From an archaeon (lineage in GTDB: Archaea; Nanobdellota; Nanobdellia; Woesearchaeales; WJKL01): 10,540 nucleotides of DNA. The notes beneath the pieces are model-generated. The model saw nothing but the letters and a program-made list of their open reading frames with translations, did no database searches and had not been told where the DNA came from. Positions 7,901-10,540 of this stretch are shown here, in pieces. Both the position numbers and the translations under genes were made by a program. The stretch spans positions 1 through 10,540 of the forward strand of contig JAGVIO010000060.1 of NCBI GenBank assembly GCA_020056025.1, read 5' to 3'. Every line of letters begins with the position of its first letter. Position 1 is the stretch's first letter.

Positions 7901-10454
7901 ATGGGCTTCGTTCCAGTGCCTGTGCATAACACAGATAAGGAACAGGCTTGTTTTGCTGAGGAGCATTCTGCAGGGAGTATTGGTATGCCTGCAGCAGATT
8001 GAGAAAAACGGAAAGGCAAATGCAGGAGTATGCAAGGAGATATTCACGCAGTATATCTGCAAATGGATGTCTTATCTTGTGACATATTTCATGAAAGGAT
8101 GCATGCCATGGAAAGGGCTTGGCGGAGATGCAGGAATAGGCGACTGGATAAATGCAGGAGCTGACTCTGTGTTCGGAGGAGTTAAAGAAACAACAAATGA
8201 TCTGCTTGATGACTATGACAATGCTGCTCTTGAGAATTATCTCGGAGCAAGCGAGAATAATATTGCTGAAAAGATATGCCTCGGAGCTTTGACAGGAGAC
8301 TGGGGAATGGATTTTGAAGGACTGCTTGATGCTGCTTATTCAATTCCTTTCCACAGCACTGCAACTGCATTCCCTGCAACACGTGAATTTTTGACATTCA
8401 ACCCTGACAACAACAAGGCATCCTATGAATATGCGATTGCTTACATGATTGCGCCTGGCTGCCATATTGACGGATACAGGGTAAGCCTTACATGCGTGAC
8501 TGACTATGAATTATATAATTATGATGGAGTTGCATGCATAGGTGTTTCTGGCACTATTTCAGATGACTCCTCTCCTGAGGGCTGCGACTGCACATCATCT
8601 GCAGGAGGCCAGGCAAGGTGGAACCAGGCTGCTCCGTTCCCTGTGCAAAAGCTTGTGAAATCAGGAGGAGCTCTTGAGCAGGCTTCTTTTGCAGACAGCA
8701 GTGTGCATTCTGTTGAAGAGCAGGATTTCAGATACGACCATGTAAAGATTGAGCTTTTGATAAATGATCCAAAGGTTGCAAAAGACTGCATTCCTGAAGA
8801 AAACCTGAAAGGAAGAATGGGGGTTTTCTATGCGCCTATATCTGACAGGACAACGCAGGACATTGCAGCATGCAGGTTTGACCAGAGCTCTGCTTCATTC
8901 AGGTGCGGAGAAGCGCAACTGCTGTGGGATCCGAGAGGAACAGGAAGCATCGGATATTTCAATTACAAGCCAGACTATTATGTCGGAGATTCTATTGACC
9001 TTGAAGTGCCTGTGACTGTGCAGGGAAAGAAACAGTGCCTTTTTGCAACACTGACTAATGGAAGAGGATCTGAGCTGAACAAAAAGATATACCCTGTGCT
9101 GCCTGAGGTTTCTGAACCGACTGATTTCAGGAGAGGCGCATTGGGGCTTCCTTTGGGGCCAAACCTTGCTGTGACAAGAACAGCGACTGTGCCTATACCG
9201 CTTTTGCCAAGGATTGATGTTTCTCATTTCCAGAGCACAGGCTATTCATTCGGCTTTGACAAAGGCCAGCCTGCTGGAATGGTTGCAATGCCTAATTATG
9301 ACCAGACAACGACATTTGCCGAGAGGACTTACAAGTTCTATATAAGATACTCGCCGACAGATGCAACAAAAAAGCAGATGCAGATAAATATAGAAGGAAA
9401 TACAGGATTTGGAGGATGGGAGGACTTGATTACGCTGGATGACCCTAACAAACTTCTTGGCAAGCCTTATTTTATAGGAGGAAAAGCATATGGATTCGGA
9501 ATGCCTCCTACTTTTGCTGAAAGCACAGAAGGTGCTGCTTGCTTTGACGATGCTAAAATAAAATGTATGGAATATTCCTTGAAGATTTCAAAGCCGACAA
9601 TAACAAGCGTTGGCTCTCAGAAATGGAAGATAAAGCTTGAGCTGAGGCATGCTCCGCAGGAAGGCGAGGGAGACTGCGAATATGCTCTTCCTGAAGATGT
9701 CATTAAGAAAGACGGCATTGCTGTTGCAAAAGAGCTGCTCATAAATGTATCTCCTAAAACAATTGCAGAGGTGAATACCTGCTATACAGACGGAATAGTT
9801 AACAACAACCAGGTTGGAAAATCAGTGTGCGACTGTGATGGAAACGGAAAGACAGATGATGATGGTGTAGACTGCAGTGCTGAGAAAGGCAGATACTACT
9901 GCTATGTACATGCAGACAAAACTATTATTAAATGCGAGAGATACCGCATATGCAAGCAAGGCCAGCAGCTTAGCGGAACTGATCTGCTGTGCGACTGCAA
10001 CCTTGATGGAAATGTTGACGGGAATGACTGCACTACAGCGAAGGATTACTGCTATGAGAAAACTCCTCTTACTAAAGTAGAGTATACTGACAAATTTAAG
10101 GCAGTGCAGGCTGCTGCGATTATGCCGAAGATATCTTCAGTAAGCGCTAGCTATGCAACAGATGGAGCAACAACTATATTGCAACCAGAATCAGTGCCAC
10201 CTTCTCCACCAAATATAATAACTTTTAAAACAAACAACAAAAAGGTTGATATTAAATTTGTCGTTGCAACCCTGAATATAGATAAATTAGAAGTTAAATG
10301 GGACAGCACTACTTTGAATACAGTTTCCAAGACATCATCTGGATTTGAATTTACAATCAGTAAAGCTAATATACCACTTGATAAAGAAATAATAATAAAA
10401 GGTACTTCTGCTGATAGCAAATCATTTATAGAACAAAAGATAAAAATGAAATAA
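4908..10454 (+). CDS. Giant secreted multidomain surface protein (FN3/Ig-like stalk, cysteine-rich body, calcium-loop motifs)
   Basis: The product has 1848 residues. A Sec signal peptide (basic 5-10, hydrophobic 11-24) probably ends at SSA|LT, residue 28. An FN3-like domain (about 28-120, ending YYFSIAST...YSFFT) and three Ig-like domains (about 125-213, 214-298, 299-440) form a stalk with no cysteine and several N-glycosylation sequons (N53, N75, N104, N172, N232). From residue 443 to 1715 there are 49 cysteines, including CxC pairs at 934/936, 1004/1006, 1226/1228, 1641/1643 and 1695/1697. Hydrophobic stretches lie at 643-661 and within 1004-1066. Two Cys-framed DxDGNGxxD-type loops lie at 1641-1656 and 1695-1708. 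The C-terminal 112 residues form a separate beta-rich domain. There is no C-terminal membrane anchor. I recognise no enzyme domain; adhesion or cell-envelope structure is the likely role. The ATG has only a distant SD (AGAGG, 17 nt away), so translation may be coupled to the gene upstream. Confidence 0.9.
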   Translation: MQINKKMIARLAAFFIIILFINLPFSSALTISEATASEISDTGARVSWKTDQNSTGAVSYGKDKILSFTKSDPVNTTAHTVLLTGLENNKTYYFSIASTTGRENATDNNNNNYYSFFTGYAETAAVFVEANIPSYVSTKAIDIAGRTKPLSKIYLYVNGVAARKIDLSESGNFTFNKVELLSFKTNTIMIEATDKSGAKAAKSYDVVVDTVAPVLTFAKTPAISRETSLVLNGTVSEPATVEFFVNGNSVSKKENVNSFSESIAVKEGQNDIMITATDRAGNADTKRGTLNVDTKPPVIEKISPKSGSFFYEGAAETDIEGKTEPHAKIDLYISDNEKSLEAGKSVFTVEADDDGNFKFEKINIEKGGIAAAGYVGYSAELEGGKEKYEQKFPPVVTGQENISAQTAYTRGKPEEQTIFVRIVATDKAGLRAAENLNYRLGTCFSGNMDWNVLNMVEFQNPTMLSPERLEEGTELTSFILNISYQGLGTNPIIKEVLFARACESQTIQEQDDRYKYGCKVLPTNPIKRSNPDKTLWYIRYNLKSLKEMGNFTDIKDFNELIKDLSTSFILPLKITINYEHEVDGQKVQGSMTKCLKLSYNIDTSRIDPRDVLPDWLRTKGIRFINESINNLNKIIPQIEKINRYVAIACIVGVGLRAIATISRRFAGYSDYIGDKALAPSAPDKCPPPGDIFKTDFIKGSEVDSKTKDAVKFTQADLTNEELKIRCPAVSAAWEREALSYKALRWSCDRFFCHGTAARWTEQAIYAEAREVYDETIWQNVRDGLNCVDKTGTKGIFLKEDLKCKQATGKECYVYENRYYARNPAKEPEAGTEPGEDYFYLQQINPNTGQPTLSLEKDLKVLKKGKNAMLKPEGQDTCAKLCAEKGFKSSKCITIEDFNPSIYNEAWDPRTHTASKVTPNSFFKTDDCFEKQQLCYCYTVAQKGPKQDISGEWNYRYDKTKMFAYPRYLYYDGRDKSACFGQNNWLFQSAPYIDASGELWASFQCLCITQIRNRLVLLRSILQGVLVCLQQIEKNGKANAGVCKEIFTQYICKWMSYLVTYFMKGCMPWKGLGGDAGIGDWINAGADSVFGGVKETTNDLLDDYDNAALENYLGASENNIAEKICLGALTGDWGMDFEGLLDAAYSIPFHSTATAFPATREFLTFNPDNNKASYEYAIAYMIAPGCHIDGYRVSLTCVTDYELYNYDGVACIGVSGTISDDSSPEGCDCTSSAGGQARWNQAAPFPVQKLVKSGGALEQASFADSSVHSVEEQDFRYDHVKIELLINDPKVAKDCIPEENLKGRMGVFYAPISDRTTQDIAACRFDQSSASFRCGEAQLLWDPRGTGSIGYFNYKPDYYVGDSIDLEVPVTVQGKKQCLFATLTNGRGSELNKKIYPVLPEVSEPTDFRRGALGLPLGPNLAVTRTATVPIPLLPRIDVSHFQSTGYSFGFDKGQPAGMVAMPNYDQTTTFAERTYKFYIRYSPTDATKKQMQINIEGNTGFGGWEDLITLDDPNKLLGKPYFIGGKAYGFGMPPTFAESTEGAACFDDAKIKCMEYSLKISKPTITSVGSQKWKIKLELRHAPQEGEGDCEYALPEDVIKKDGIAVAKELLINVSPKTIAEVNTCYTDGIVNNNQVGKSVCDCDGNGKTDDDGVDCSAEKGRYYCYVHADKTIIKCERYRICKQGQQLSGTDLLCDCNLDGNVDGNDCTTAKDYCYEKTPLTKVEYTDKFKAVQAAAIMPKISSVSASYATDGATTILQPESVPPSPPNIITFKTNNKKVDIKFVVATLNIDKLEVKWDSTTLNTVSKTSSGFEFTISKANIPLDKEIIIKGTSADSKSFIEQKIKMK
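5280..6227 (+). repeat. Three diverged Ig-like domain repeats inside the giant exoprotein
   Basis: Two recurring blocks mark the repeats. The first block is IDIAGRTKPLSKIYLYVNG, LVLNGTVSEPATVEFFVNG and TDIEGKTEPHAKIDLYISD. The second is MIEATDKSG, MITATDRAG and IVATDKAG; the first two copies are each followed by an strand ending VDTVAPV or VDTKPPV. This is the usual layout of bacterial and archaeal Ig-like adhesin stalks. The third copy has an insertion of about 50 residues (around 360-410). Confidence 0.75.
9828..10031 (+). other. Pair of cysteine-framed calcium-loop (dockerin/EF-hand-like) motifs
   Basis: Residues 1641-1656 read CDCDGNGKTDDDGVDC and residues 1695-1708 read CDCNLDGNVDGNDC. 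Both place Asp/Asn at alternating positions of a calcium-binding loop, between a CDC and a closing DC. The pairing of two such loops about 54 residues apart resembles dockerins or thrombospondin-type-3 repeats. The framing cysteines are unusual for dockerins. Calcium binding is inference from the motif. Confidence 0.55.
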
Positions 10455-10472
10455 GGGGTTGCTACCCCTTAT
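10451..10472 (+). repeat. Perfect 8-bp stem-loop containing the stop codon
   Basis: ATAAGGGG (10451-10458) pairs with CCCCTTAT (10465-10472) around the loop TTGCTA. The TAA stop of the giant gene lies inside the left arm. A second CCCCTT (10476-10481) could replace the right arm. No T-run follows, so a classical terminator is not clear; a 3'-end processing or mRNA-stability role is possible. Confidence 0.55.
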
Positions 10473-10481
10473 AATCCCCTT

Positions 10482-10536
10482 CCGCCTCGCTACTCGGCAA
10501 GCCCCTGCTGGGGCGTTGCCGTATCTTGCTCGGCGG
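10482..10536. repeat. GC-rich nested palindrome, probable dispersed repeat
   Basis: CGGCAAGCCCC (10495-10505) pairs with GGGGC-G-TTGCCG (10510-10521) around TGCT: 11 bp with one bulged G. Flanking CCGCC (10482-10486) and GGCGG (10532-10536) can close an outer stem. The composition is about 64% GC over 10461-10540, against about 28% in the 240 bases before the stop. No ORF is convincing in it. The element runs to, or beyond, the window edge. Confidence 0.6.
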
Positions 10537-10540
10537 TGAA

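Noticed and set aside
10451..10481. Intrinsic terminator after the giant gene
   Set aside because: The hairpin is good but no T-run follows, and archaeal termination depends mainly on T-runs, so I list it as a stem-loop and not as a terminator.
1..10540. CRISPR arrays, tRNA or rRNA genes, transposases, toxin-antitoxin pairs
   Set aside because: No regularly spaced direct repeats, cloverleaf-like segments or matching protein signatures were found on either strand.

Overview
The window looks like chromosomal DNA from an archaeon, most likely a DPANN lineage such as Woesearchaeota or Pacearchaeota. The reasons are archaeal TATA-like boxes (TTTATAAA, TTATATAG) ahead of genes, purine-rich Shine-Dalgarno (SD) cores about 7 nt before starts, heavy use of AGG/AGA for arginine, a class II lysyl-tRNA synthetase, and an N-terminal KRGQITIF-type motif that I associate with surface proteins of these lineages. 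The lineage call is inference from style and recall, not from a database match. All five recognised genes lie on the plus strand.

Region by region: 1-114 is a promoter region with up to three TATA-like boxes. 115-1653 encodes a complete class II lysyl-tRNA synthetase (lysS). 1683-2024 is a small RimB/RimK-associated retropepsin-like protease with an intact DTGA active-site motif. It has no ATG, GTG or TTG in a usable position; an ATC codon sits exactly where homology and a well-spaced SD place the start. 2071-2892 encodes a six-helix integral membrane protein of unknown function. 2961-4883 encodes a membrane-anchored protein with a class III (prepilin-like) signal and a large extracytoplasmic part. 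4908-10454 encodes a giant 1848-residue secreted protein: signal peptide, fibronectin-III-like domain, three Ig-like domains, a long cysteine-rich body, two cysteine-framed calcium-loop motifs, and an AT-rich C-terminal domain. 10451-10540 is a GC-rich tail dominated by palindromes and resembles a dispersed structured repeat.

How the genes work together: the first two are housekeeping or protein-modification genes. The last three are tightly spaced and all membrane or extracytoplasmic. I infer that they form one surface module: a polytopic membrane protein, a pilin-like anchored protein, and a giant disulfide-rich, probably glycosylated exoprotein with no membrane anchor of its own. This module is the best candidate for an undescribed system. 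I found no CRISPR array, tRNA, rRNA or transposase gene.
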